In this document: piece by piece, positions 18,039 to 26,057 of the stretch
Layout of the letters: every line of letters starts with the position of its first letter
Position numbering within the stretch: position 1 is the first letter of the stretch
Source: AC-32 sp963765785
GTDB lineage: Bacteria; Actinomycetota; Thermoleophilia; Gaiellales; Gaiellaceae
Length of the DNA: 64,000 bases
Assembly (NCBI GenBank): GCA_963765785.1
Contig: CAVXXW010000018.1
Location: forward strand, 62,001-126,000
Direction: 5' to 3'
The notes under the pieces: model-generated
The model's database searches: none
What the model was told of the DNA's origin: nothing
What the model saw: only the letters and a program-made list of their open reading frames with translations
Made by a program: the position numbers and the translations under genes

Positions 18039-20131
18039 CCGTCTCGGCGCGCAAGCGCAAGCCGCTCTCCGAGCGCCCCGAGCGCCTGCTCAACCGCGAG
18101 CTCTCGTTCCTCGACTACGCCGACCGCGTGCTGGCCCTTGCAGACGACGGGACCGTGCCGTTGCTGGAGCGGGTCAAGTTCTGCTCGATCTTCTCGTCGA
18201 TGCTCGACGAGTTCTTCATGGTCCGCGTCGCCGGGTTGATCGGCCAGGCGGCGGCCGGGAGGACGATCCGCTCGCCGGACGGGCGGACGCCGCGGGAGGC
18301 GCTGGCGGACGTCCGCAAGCAGGTGCTCGAGCTGAACGACCGCCAGTCGGGGGTCTGGCGCAAGGAGCTCTCGCCTGCAATGGCCGCCCAGGGCATCACG
18401 ATCTCGCAGATCGAGGAGCTGGACGACGACGAGGAAGACGAGCTGAGGCGACTCTGGCAGCGCGACGTCTTTCCGGTGCTGACGCCGCTCGCGGTCGGGC
18501 CCGGCCAGCCGTTCCCCTACATCTCGGCGCTGTCGGTCAGCCTCGGGCTTTTCGTCCGCGACCGCGAGACCGGGGAGGAGCGGTTCGCGCGCGTGAAGGT
18601 CCCCGAGGGCCTGCCGCGGTTCCAGCCGGTCGGCAACGGGCGCCTCGTGCCGCTAGAGCGGACGCTGTCGCACTTCCTTGGCGAGCTGTTCCCCGAGATG
18701 GAGATCCTCGAGCGCTCGCTGTTCCGCGTCACGCGCGATGCCGACCTCGACGTCTCGGACGAGGCGGACGACCTGCTCGAAGCGGTCGAGCTCGAGCTGC
18801 GCCGCGCCCGCTTCGGCGAGGTGACACGCCTCGAGGTCTCGGCGTCGATGTCGAACGCTATGCGCGACCGGCTCCAGTCCGGGCTCAACGTCGCCGACGA
18901 ACTCGTCTACCCGATCACCGGCACGCTTGACCTCGTCGACGCGATGGAGCTCACCGGGCTCGACCGGCCCGATTTGAAGGACGACCCGTGGGTCCCCGTC
19001 GCACGCCCCAACTTCGTCGGGCTCGACGCGGACGAGCTGTTCGCGGCGATCCGGTCGCGCGACCTGCTTACCCACCACCCCTACGACTCGTTCGCGGCGA
19101 GCTACGAGTCGTTCCTCGAGCACAGCGTCCGCGACCCGCGCGTGATCGCAATCAAGTCGACCGTCTACCGGACGAGCGACGACACCCCGCTCGTCCCCGC
19201 GCTGGTCGAGGCTGCGGAGAACGGCAAGCAGAGCGTCGCGCTCGTCGAGATCCAGGCGCGCGGCGACGAGCGCCGGAACATCGAGTGGTCGAGGGCCCTG
19301 GAGCAGGCCGGCTCCCACGTCGTCCACGGCTTCCCCGGGCTCAAGATCCACGCGAAGGCGACCCTGGTCGTCCGCCGCGACTCCGACACGCTACGCCGCT
19401 ACGTCCACCTCGGCACCGGCAACTACAACGCCGTCACGGCCGGCACCTACGAGGACTTCGGGCTCTTCACCGCCGACGAGGAAATCGCCGCCGACGTCGC
19501 CGACCTCTTCAACTACCTGACCGGCTTCGCCCGGCCGGTGAGCTTCCGCAAGCTCCTCGTCGCGCCCTTCACGCTGCGAAAGCGGGTGGTCGAGGAGATC
19601 CGCGCCGTGGCGGCTGCGGCCGAGGCCGGCAAGAAGGCAAGGATCCAGATCAAGACCAACGGGCTGACCGACGTCGGGATGATCGACGAGCTCTACGAGG
19701 CCTCGCGCGCGGGCGCGAAGATCGAGATCGTCTGCCGCGGCGTCTGCTCGCTGCGCCCCGGCGTGCCCGAGCTGAGCGAGCGCATCACCGTCAGATGCGT
19801 GCTCGGCCGCTTCCTCGAGCACAGCCGGCTCTTCTCGTTCGAGGCCGCCGACCACAGCACGATGCTGATGGGCAGCGCCGACCTGATGCCGCGCAACCTC
19901 GACTACCGCGTCGAGGTGCTGTTCCCCGTCGAGACCCCGGTGTTGCGCAGCGAGCTGACCTCGACGCTGGCGGCCCTGCTCTCGGACACCGCAGCGGCGT
20001 GGGAGCTTCGGCCCGACGGGAACTGGGAACGCGTGCGCCCGAAGAAGGGCGACAAGCCGAGGTCCGAGCAGCTGTCGTTGATGCGTCGCGCGCGCAGGCG
20101 GCCGGTCACGCCAGGTCCGCGTACGGGCTGA
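18035..20131 (+). CDS. ppk1: polyphosphate kinase 1
   Basis: Makes polyphosphate from ATP, reversibly. At 698 residues it is of normal Ppk1 length. It has the N-terminal LLNRELSFLDYADRVLALA, SMLDEFFMVRVAGL, HHPYDSFAASYESFL, the phospho-His region GLKIHAKATLVVRR, and the second phospholipase-D-like motif YVHLGTGNYNAVT; MLMGSADLMPRNLDYRVEVL ends the catalytic part. I chose ATG 18035, which overlaps the Ppx stop by four bases; longer in-frame starts run into the Ppx gene. Its 3' end overlaps the converging cysteine-synthase-like gene by 26 bases. Confidence 0.96.
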   Translation: MTVSARKRKPLSERPERLLNRELSFLDYADRVLALADDGTVPLLERVKFCSIFSSMLDEFFMVRVAGLIGQAAAGRTIRSPDGRTPREALADVRKQVLELNDRQSGVWRKELSPAMAAQGITISQIEELDDDEEDELRRLWQRDVFPVLTPLAVGPGQPFPYISALSVSLGLFVRDRETGEERFARVKVPEGLPRFQPVGNGRLVPLERTLSHFLGELFPEMEILERSLFRVTRDADLDVSDEADDLLEAVELELRRARFGEVTRLEVSASMSNAMRDRLQSGLNVADELVYPITGTLDLVDAMELTGLDRPDLKDDPWVPVARPNFVGLDADELFAAIRSRDLLTHHPYDSFAASYESFLEHSVRDPRVIAIKSTVYRTSDDTPLVPALVEAAENGKQSVALVEIQARGDERRNIEWSRALEQAGSHVVHGFPGLKIHAKATLVVRRDSDTLRRYVHLGTGNYNAVTAGTYEDFGLFTADEEIAADVADLFNYLTGFARPVSFRKLLVAPFTLRKRVVEEIRAVAAAAEAGKKARIQIKTNGLTDVGMIDELYEASRAGAKIEIVCRGVCSLRPGVPELSERITVRCVLGRFLEHSRLFSFEAADHSTMLMGSADLMPRNLDYRVEVLFPVETPVLRSELTSTLAALLSDTAAAWELRPDGNWERVRPKKGDKPRSEQLSLMRRARRRPVTPGPRTG

Positions 20132-21032
20132 CGCTCAGGTACTTGAAGCCGGTGTCGGCGGCGAGCGTGACGATCACCGCCTCCGGCCCGAGCCGCTCGG
20201 CCAGCCGGTGAGCACCGACGACGTTCGCGCCGCTCGAGATGCCGGCGAAGATGCCTTCCTCGCGTGAAAGGCGCAGTGTCATCTCGAGCGCCTCGTCGTC
20301 GCCGATCGGCTCGACGTGGTCGACCTTCGACGCGTCCCAGTGCGGCATCACGATGCCGACCCAGCCCTGGATCAGGAACGGCCCGGGCTCGCCGCCACCG
20401 ATCGCGGCCGACGAGGCCGGCTCGTGCGCCTGGATGCAGACGCCGCGCGGGCGGAGCGCGTCGGAGACGCCGTTGATCGTGCCCGCGGTGCCGAGCCCGT
20501 GGCAGAACGCGGTCACGCGGCCGTCCGTCTGCTCCCAGATCTCGCGCGCGAGCCGCTCGCGGTGGCCGGGCGCGATGTAGGGGTTGTTGAACTGGTCGGT
20601 CGCGTAGTGGCCGGGCCGGTCGGCGAGCTCGGCGGCGCGGATGACCATGTTCTCGATGTCCTGCGGCGTCACCTTCGGCGGCCCTTCCACCGACGGGATC
20701 ACGTCGAGCTCCGCTCCCAGCGCGAGCATCAGCTGCATGCGCTCCGCGGTGAAGCAGTCGGCGATCACGATCAACGGGCGGTAGCCCTTCGCGCAGCACA
20801 CGAGCGCGAGCGCGGGCCCCGTCGAGCCGCCGGTGTACTCGACGACCGTGTCGCCCGGCGAGATCAGCCCGTCCCGCTCGGCGCCTTCGATCATCGAGAG
20901 CGCCATCCGGTCCTTGACCGAGCCGGTCGGGTTCGTGTTCTCGAGCTTCAGCCAAAGCTCGGCGCCGTTCGCGGGCGCGCAGCGCTCGAGCCTGACGAGC
21001 GGCGTATTCCCGATCGCGTCGAGGATCGACAC
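20106..21032 (-). CDS. PLP-dependent cysteine synthase-like enzyme
   Basis: A 308-residue fold type II PLP enzyme. It opens SILDAIGNTPLVRLE and has the PLP lysine in NTNPTGSVKDRMA. The phosphate loop carries GGSTGPALAL in place of the usual SGNTGIALA. The end has IFAGISSGANVVGAHRLA. Members make cysteine from O-acetylserine or O-phosphoserine, or act as cystathionine beta-synthase. No CBS or ACT domain is attached, and the altered GGSTG loop leaves the substrate open. The GTG start at 21032 fits the family N-terminus. The LLM gene lies 25 bases upstream on the same strand. Confidence 0.86.
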   Translation of the reverse strand: MSILDAIGNTPLVRLERCAPANGAELWLKLENTNPTGSVKDRMALSMIEGAERDGLISPGDTVVEYTGGSTGPALALVCCAKGYRPLIVIADCFTAERMQLMLALGAELDVIPSVEGPPKVTPQDIENMVIRAAELADRPGHYATDQFNNPYIAPGHRERLAREIWEQTDGRVTAFCHGLGTAGTINGVSDALRPRGVCIQAHEPASSAAIGGGEPGPFLIQGWVGIVMPHWDASKVDHVEPIGDDEALEMTLRLSREEGIFAGISSGANVVGAHRLAERLGPEAVIVTLAADTGFKYLSVSPYADLA

Positions 21033-21057
21033 CTCCCGATCATCCCACCGCGGCGCC

Positions 21058-21903
21058 CTACAGCAGCGGCACGACCTCTTCGCCGAAGCGGCGGACGCGC
21101 TCCGCGAGGTCGGGGGCGTCGTGGCCGAGGTTGACGACGAACCCGTCGCAGTCGTACTCGCGCAGCCGCTCGGCGATCCACTCGGGCGGCCCCTCGACGG
21201 CATGGCGGCCGCGCTCGTCCGCGCCGGTTCTCGGCTCGGCCGCGAAGTAGGCACTGATCCGCAGGATCGTGCGTCCGTCGAAGCCATCGCCCAGCGCGCG
21301 CAGCTCCTCGGGCGCGAGCGCGACCGGATGCCAGAAGCCTGTCTTCGCCGCACGGCGGACCGTCGCCCGCGAGACGCCGGCGACCCAGAGCTCCGGCTTG
21401 CGCACGAGCGCCGGCGCGAGCCACCCGTCGAGCGAGAGCAGCTCGCCCTGCCACCGCACGCGCCCGGGCATCTGCTCGAACGCCGCCTCGGCGAGGTCGA
21501 GCCACTCGTCGAGCAGCCGCCCGCGCTGCTCGAAAGGCGCGCCGAGGGTGCGGAACTCGCCCTCCATCCAGCCGGCCGCGACGGCCGTCACGACGCGACC
21601 GCCCGAGAGAAAGTCCAGCGTCGTCAGCTGCTTCAGCGCGATCAGCGGGTTGCGCGCCGGGACGATCAGCGCGGAGACGCCGAGCCGGAGCCGCTGCGTC
21701 TGCCCGGCCAGGAAGCCGAGCGAGACGAGTGCCTCCGCGATCGAGCCATAGACGGGCGCGTGCTCGTCCGGCACGACCAGGTGGTCCGTCACCCAGCCGG
21801 AGTCGAAGCCGGACTCCTCGGCCGCGAGCGCGCACGCCGCGAGCCGCTCCGCCTCGAGGCCGTCGCCGTAGTTCGGAAGGATCAGGCCGAGGTGGAGCGG
21901 CAC
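21058..21903 (-). CDS. LLM class F420-dependent oxidoreductase
   Basis: A 281-residue luciferase-like TIM-barrel protein. Typical features are LHLGLILPNYGDGLEAERLA at the N-terminus, FDSGWVTDHLVVPDEH, RLRLGVSALIVPARNPLIAL, KQLTTLDFLSGGRVVTAVAAGW and FRTLGAPFEQRGRLLDEWL. The GW(V/M)xxEF pattern resembles F420-using members more than FMN luciferases. F420 use is inference. It is probably co-transcribed with the following cysteine-synthase-like gene. Confidence 0.85.
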   Translation of the reverse strand: MPLHLGLILPNYGDGLEAERLAACALAAEESGFDSGWVTDHLVVPDEHAPVYGSIAEALVSLGFLAGQTQRLRLGVSALIVPARNPLIALKQLTTLDFLSGGRVVTAVAAGWMEGEFRTLGAPFEQRGRLLDEWLDLAEAAFEQMPGRVRWQGELLSLDGWLAPALVRKPELWVAGVSRATVRRAAKTGFWHPVALAPEELRALGDGFDGRTILRISAYFAAEPRTGADERGRHAVEGPPEWIAERLREYDCDGFVVNLGHDAPDLAERVRRFGEEVVPLL

Positions 21904-21919
21904 GCGGAGAAGCTAACCG

Positions 21920-22300
21920 CTAGAACGTGCCTCTGACGATCAGGACGCCGCCGGCGGTCTTGACGCTCACGGCGGTCCCTGCGCGTACCGACGGGACGGC
22001 CGAGTTGCGCCGCTCGATGTGCGCGGCGCCGAGGGCGCCGACCTTCGCCGTGCCGAGCTTCGTGGCGCCGACGAAGAACGCCACCCGCTTGCCGGCGAGC
22101 CGGCGCACGTGCTGGACCTCGACCTCGAGCTGCCGCTCCTCGGCCGTGGCCTTGAACTTCGCGGAGCCCTTCGCGGCCGGGAACGCCTTCGCGGACTTGA
22201 GCACGATCCTCGTGCCGTCGCCGCCCTTGGCGAGCACGGCCGGGACCGAGACGGCCAGCGCGAGCGCGGCCATCGCGAGCAGGGTGGTGATGCGCTTCAT
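21920..22300 (-). CDS. small secreted protein, function unknown
   Basis: A 126-residue protein with a signal peptide (MKRITTLLAMAALALAVSVPAVLA). The mature part is beta-rich (GDGTRIVLKSAKAF, GSAKFKATAEERQLEVEVQHV, KRVAFFVGATKLGTAKVGAL). I chose ATG 22300 because a perfect GGAGGAGG site lies about seven bases upstream. A lysine-rich secreted beta-sandwich is likely. It lies upstream of the LLM gene on the same strand. Confidence 0.75.
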   Translation of the reverse strand: MKRITTLLAMAALALAVSVPAVLAKGGDGTRIVLKSAKAFPAAKGSAKFKATAEERQLEVEVQHVRRLAGKRVAFFVGATKLGTAKVGALGAAHIERRNSAVPSVRAGTAVSVKTAGGVLIVRGTF

Positions 22301-22454
22301 CTCGGAACCTCCTCCTTGGTGGTGAACCCTGTCGCACGACAGTACGGAGGCGTCCTGCAACCCCGGGACAAGCCGAGGCAAGGCGTTTTCAACGGTTTGG
22401 TTAAGCCTTGGTAGGCCGTTTGGAGGGCGGGATCGTGGGTAGGGTCCCGTTCCC

Positions 22455-23084
22455 GTGGCGAGCTGGCACAACCTGGTCGAGATGGATCTCCAGTTCGCGC
22501 GCTCGCGCAGGCGCGCGCAGGCCCGGCGGAGGGTTCCGCAGAGGCGCAACCCGGTCGCGTGGCGCAGCGTCCGCGCCGGCGCGCTGGCGCTCGTGCTGCT
22601 CGCGGTGGTGGCCCAGTCGACGAGGCTCGACAGCTCCAACGCGAAGCCGCCGGAGAGCGTAGCCGCGCCCGCGTCGCTTTCGCTCGGCGCCGGCTGCCCG
22701 GTTCCTGCGGCGTTTCGGAACGCCTTTGCCGCGGCCTCTGCCAGGACGGGCGTACCGGCGTCGCTGCTCGTCGCGACCGCCTACGAAGAGTCGCGCATGA
22801 ACCCGCGGGCCCGCTCCGGCGTCGGCGCGCGTGGGCTGCTGCAGCTGATGCCCGCCACGGCGCACGAGCTCCGGCTGGCCGGCAACGACCCCGCGACGAA
22901 CGTGCTCGCCGGGGCGCAGTACGTGAAGGAGATGATCAACCGCTTCGGCTCGCTCGACCTGGGTCTCGCTGCCTACAACGCAGGCCCTACTGCGGTCGAG
23001 CGCGCGGGCGGCGCGCCGACGGTGGAGACGCTCCGCTACGTGAAGAACGTCGAGCTGCGAGCGTCGCAGCTCGCCGGCTGCTGA
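22455..23084 (+). CDS. lytic transglycosylase (SLT domain), membrane-anchored
   Basis: A 209-residue protein. A basic N-terminus (FARSRRRAQARRRVPQRR) precedes a signal or anchor helix (AGALALVLLAVVAQST). The rest is an SLT domain: the catalytic Glu lies in VATAYEESRMNPRARSG, followed by GARGLLQLMPATAHEL, NVLAGAQYVKEMINRFGSL and LAAYNAGPTAVERAGG. It cleaves peptidoglycan glycan strands to 1,6-anhydro products. It starts at GTG 22455; no strong ribosome binding site is seen, so the start could be slightly later. Confidence 0.88.
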   Translation: MASWHNLVEMDLQFARSRRRAQARRRVPQRRNPVAWRSVRAGALALVLLAVVAQSTRLDSSNAKPPESVAAPASLSLGAGCPVPAAFRNAFAAASARTGVPASLLVATAYEESRMNPRARSGVGARGLLQLMPATAHELRLAGNDPATNVLAGAQYVKEMINRFGSLDLGLAAYNAGPTAVERAGGAPTVETLRYVKNVELRASQLAGC

Positions 23085-23323
23085 CGGCGCTGCGGGCCCG
23101 CAGGCGGCGGGCCCCTGGCCGATCGACCGCGTTAGGCGGTGGCGATGCGCAGGCTCAGATTCGCAACCGGGAAGTTCCGGAGCTTGCGCTTGAGGATGTC
23201 CGCAGTCATGGCGTGCCTTTCGTCCGCAGTGACAAGAAGCCAGGTGTCAGATTCGGCGTCCACGACGCCCGCGGCCATCCCTCGAACGGGCGCCGTCCGC
23301 CCCTCGTTCTAGGGTTTTCGGTC
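23085..23323. other. intergenic region with a possible 25-codon reverse ORF
   Basis: On the minus strand, ATG 23209 to TAA 23132 encodes 25 residues starting MTADILKRKLRNFPVANLS. An AAAGG sequence lies about ten bases upstream. The codon choice (CTC, AAG, CGC, ATC, GCC) looks coding. It could be a small peptide gene or a leader. Otherwise the gap holds no recognisable element. Confidence 0.3.
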
Positions 23324-24067
23324 GTGGAGCAGGCCGATCTCCTCAAGCGCGGAGCTGCGGAGTTCGTCGGGACGTTCACGCTGATCTTCGTCGGCGCCGG
23401 CTCGATCATCGCCACGCAGGGCACGAACCTCACCGCGATCGGCCTCGCGCACGGTCTCGCGATCGGCGTGATGGCGTCGGCCGTCGGGCACATCTCGGGC
23501 GGCCACTTCAACCCGGCCGTCACGTTCGGCTTCTTTGTGACGCGCCGGATTGAGCCGCGCCTCGCCGCCGGGTACTGGTTCTTCCAGCTGGCCGGCGCGG
23601 TCGTCGCCGCCCTGCTGCTCAGCTGGCTGCTGCCGCAGTCGCAGACCGATGCCGTCAACCTCGGCGCACCGGCGGTCGGCAACGGCATCTCCGCCGGCGC
23701 CGGGATGGTGATCGAGCTGATCCTGACCTTCTTCCTGGTCTGGGTGGTCTTCGCCACCGCGGCCGACCCGCGCGGCGCGTTCGCAACGATCTCCGGGCTT
23801 GCAATCGGCCTGACGATCACGCTCGACATCTACATGGGCGGCCCGTACACGGGCGCGGCGATGAACCCGGCCCGCGCGTTCGGGCCCGAGCTCGTCCAGA
23901 ACTTCTGGAACAACGCGTGGATCTACTGGGTCGGGCCGCTGCTGGGCGCCGGCCTCGCCGCCCTCGCGTACGACCGTATGTATCTCCGGACGCTCGCGCC
24001 CGAGCCGCCCGGCCCGCCGGAGACGGGGCTCGACGAGCCTCGGCCAGGCGACGCAGCGTCGATCTAG
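23324..24067 (+). CDS. aquaporin / MIP family channel
   Basis: A 247-residue membrane channel for water or small neutral solutes. It contains both NPA boxes, GGHFNPAVTFGFFVTRR and GAAMNPARAFGPELVQ, and six hydrophobic helices (EFVGTFTLIFVGAGSIIA, ... YWVGPLLGAGLAALAYD). The first in-frame start that spares the signal region is GTG 23324, giving VEQADLLKRGAAEFVGT at the N-terminus. Whether it passes glycerol cannot be told safely. It is followed 14 bases later by a cupredoxin gene. Confidence 0.93.
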   Translation: MEQADLLKRGAAEFVGTFTLIFVGAGSIIATQGTNLTAIGLAHGLAIGVMASAVGHISGGHFNPAVTFGFFVTRRIEPRLAAGYWFFQLAGAVVAALLLSWLLPQSQTDAVNLGAPAVGNGISAGAGMVIELILTFFLVWVVFATAADPRGAFATISGLAIGLTITLDIYMGGPYTGAAMNPARAFGPELVQNFWNNAWIYWVGPLLGAGLAALAYDRMYLRTLAPEPPGPPETGLDEPRPGDAASI

Positions 24068-24081
24068 GGTACGTTCCCGCC

Positions 24082-24645
24082 GTGCTGCTGCTGGGGCTCT
24101 CGACGGGGCACAAGGCCGGGCTGGCGCTGGCCGTCTTCATCTTCTCCGGCTTCTCGCTGGTCGTCTCGATGCTGGTCCCGCGCTACCGGCCCCAGTTCCC
24201 CGGCCGCGGGCTCGGCGTCTTCCTCGTCGCCTGCCTCCTGCTCTTCGTCGGGATGATCACGGCGGTCGTGACCTTGGACAAGGAGAGCAAGGCGGCGACG
24301 GAGGGGCACACGACGGCCCAGACGACGGCGACGACGACCACGCAGGCGACGACGACGCAGGCGGCGCCCGCGGCGAAGGTCGACGTCAGCGAGACGGAGT
24401 TCAAGATCGCGCTCGCGCAGGCGCCGACGACAGCCGGCACCTACGAGCTCGTGGTCAAGAACGACGGCAAGATCCAGCACGACCTGGTCGTGAAGGGCAA
24501 CGGCGTGAACGAGAAGACGCCCCTCCTGAACCCCGGCGACTCGAAGTCGCTGACGGTCGACCTCAAGCCCGGCACGTACGACCTCTACTGCTCCGTCCCC
24601 GGCCACAAGCAGGCCGGGATGGACCTCAAGCTCACCGTCTCCTGA
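24082..24645 (+). CDS. membrane-anchored cupredoxin-like protein
   Basis: A 187-residue protein. Two hydrophobic helices (GLALAVFIFSGFSLVVSML; GLGVFLVACLLLFVGMITAV) come first, then a Thr/Gln/Ala-rich linker, then a type I copper domain from about residue 100. The ligand pattern is present: GKIQHDLVVKG (His) and LYCSVPGHKQAGM (Cys, His, Met). It would carry electrons or copper outside the membrane. It starts at GTG 24082, close after the aquaporin gene. Confidence 0.85.
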   Translation: MLLLGLSTGHKAGLALAVFIFSGFSLVVSMLVPRYRPQFPGRGLGVFLVACLLLFVGMITAVVTLDKESKAATEGHTTAQTTATTTTQATTTQAAPAAKVDVSETEFKIALAQAPTTAGTYELVVKNDGKIQHDLVVKGNGVNEKTPLLNPGDSKSLTVDLKPGTYDLYCSVPGHKQAGMDLKLTVS

Positions 24646-24713
24646 CGCTGTTGACGCGGCGCCGCGGCGCCCGTTAGCGTCGGCGGCTCAGTCGGACGAA
24701 GGGGGCGTACCGC

Positions 24714-26057
24714 GTGACGGCGACCGACGACAACCTGAAGAAGATCGACCACATCGTCGTCCTGATGATGGAGAACCGGTCTTTCGACCACATGCTCGGC
24801 TTCCTGACGATCGAGCAGGGTCGCGACGACGTCGAGGGGCCGACGCTCGAGCTGAAGAACGAGTACCGGGGCGAGACGTTCCACGTCCACCCGGCCAGCC
24901 GCACGACGATGACGAAGGCGCAGGACCCGTGCCATTCGGGCTGGTGCGTCGACGAGCAGGTGGCCCACGACAGCGGCGGCTTCGTCTCGAACTTCATGAA
25001 GACGCGCAAGGCAGGAGGCGCCAACCCTGGCGTCGTGATGGCGTACCACACGGCCGCGCAGCTGCCCGTCTACGACTTCCTCGCGCGCGAGTTCTGCGTC
25101 TGCGACCACTGGTTCTGCTCGGTGCCGGGCGCGACGATGCCGAACCGCTGCTACGCGGCGGCCGGCACCTCGAACGGCCTGCGCGACAACATCAAGCCGA
25201 GCCGCCCGTACAACGTCCCGTCGTTCGTCCGCCACCTGAAGGACGACCAGTGGCGCTGGTACTCCCACGACTACGTGCCGACGATCTGGCTGCTCGATCC
25301 CGAGGTCGGGCTGTCGGTCGAGAGCGTGCCCGCGTACTTCGACCGTCGCGACGTCTTCGGGCATCGCAGCTTCCTCGAGCGCGCGGCGGCCGGCGACCTG
25401 CCGGCGGTCTCGTGGATCGACCCGAACTTCTACGACCTGACCTACGGTCCGGCGGGCTCGAACGACGACCACCCGCCGTCGGATCTGCGCGCCGGCCAGA
25501 AGCTCGTGCTGCAGCTCGTGGACGCGGTCCTGCAGAGCCCCGCGTGGAAGAAGACGCTGCTCGTGATCACCTACGACGAGCACGGCGGCTTCTTCGACCA
25601 CGTGCAACCGCCCGCGGCCGCGGACGACCTGCCTTCGATGCGGCGCTACGGGCCTCGCGTGCCCGCGCTAGTCGTCTCCCCGTACGTCGCCGCCGGTTCG
25701 GTCGGCACAACCGTCTTCGACCACACGTCGATCATCAAGACGATCCTCAAGCGCTTCTGTGCCAAGGCGAACGGCTCGATCCCGAAGATGGGCAAGCGGG
25801 TCGCGGCCGCCAAGCATCTCGGCGAGCTCCTGACCGAGTCGAAGCCGCGTGTGGTCAAGCGGGCGGCCTACCAGTCGCTCCTGGACGACTCGGCGCGCTG
25901 GCATGAGGAGATGGTCCTGGACGGCGTCCCGCAGCCCGGCGAAGGACTGGCGATCCCGCACGAGCTGACCGACTTCCAGAAGGACTTCCTCGGCGCGAAG
26001 GCCGACCTGCTCGCGGCGCGGCGCCAGCTCGACGCGGCCGGGAAAGCGGTCTTCTAG
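24714..26057 (+). CDS. phosphoesterase family protein (phospholipase C / acid phosphatase type)
   Basis: A 447-residue PF04185-type enzyme. It has the signature KIDHIVVLMMENRSFDHMLG at residues about 8-27, GATMPNRCYAAAGTS, LPAVSWIDPNFYDL, NDDHPPSDLRAGQ, VITYDEHGGFFDHV, and RVPALVVSPYVAAGSVG. These are typical of bacterial phospholipase C and acid phosphatases. No signal peptide is visible at the chosen GTG start (MTATDDNLKK), so it may be cytoplasmic or exported by another route. The stop overlaps the stop of the converging paralogue by four bases (CTAG). Confidence 0.9.
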   Translation: MTATDDNLKKIDHIVVLMMENRSFDHMLGFLTIEQGRDDVEGPTLELKNEYRGETFHVHPASRTTMTKAQDPCHSGWCVDEQVAHDSGGFVSNFMKTRKAGGANPGVVMAYHTAAQLPVYDFLAREFCVCDHWFCSVPGATMPNRCYAAAGTSNGLRDNIKPSRPYNVPSFVRHLKDDQWRWYSHDYVPTIWLLDPEVGLSVESVPAYFDRRDVFGHRSFLERAAAGDLPAVSWIDPNFYDLTYGPAGSNDDHPPSDLRAGQKLVLQLVDAVLQSPAWKKTLLVITYDEHGGFFDHVQPPAAADDLPSMRRYGPRVPALVVSPYVAAGSVGTTVFDHTSIIKTILKRFCAKANGSIPKMGKRVAAAKHLGELLTESKPRVVKRAAYQSLLDDSARWHEEMVLDGVPQPGEGLAIPHELTDFQKDFLGAKADLLAARRQLDAAGKAVF

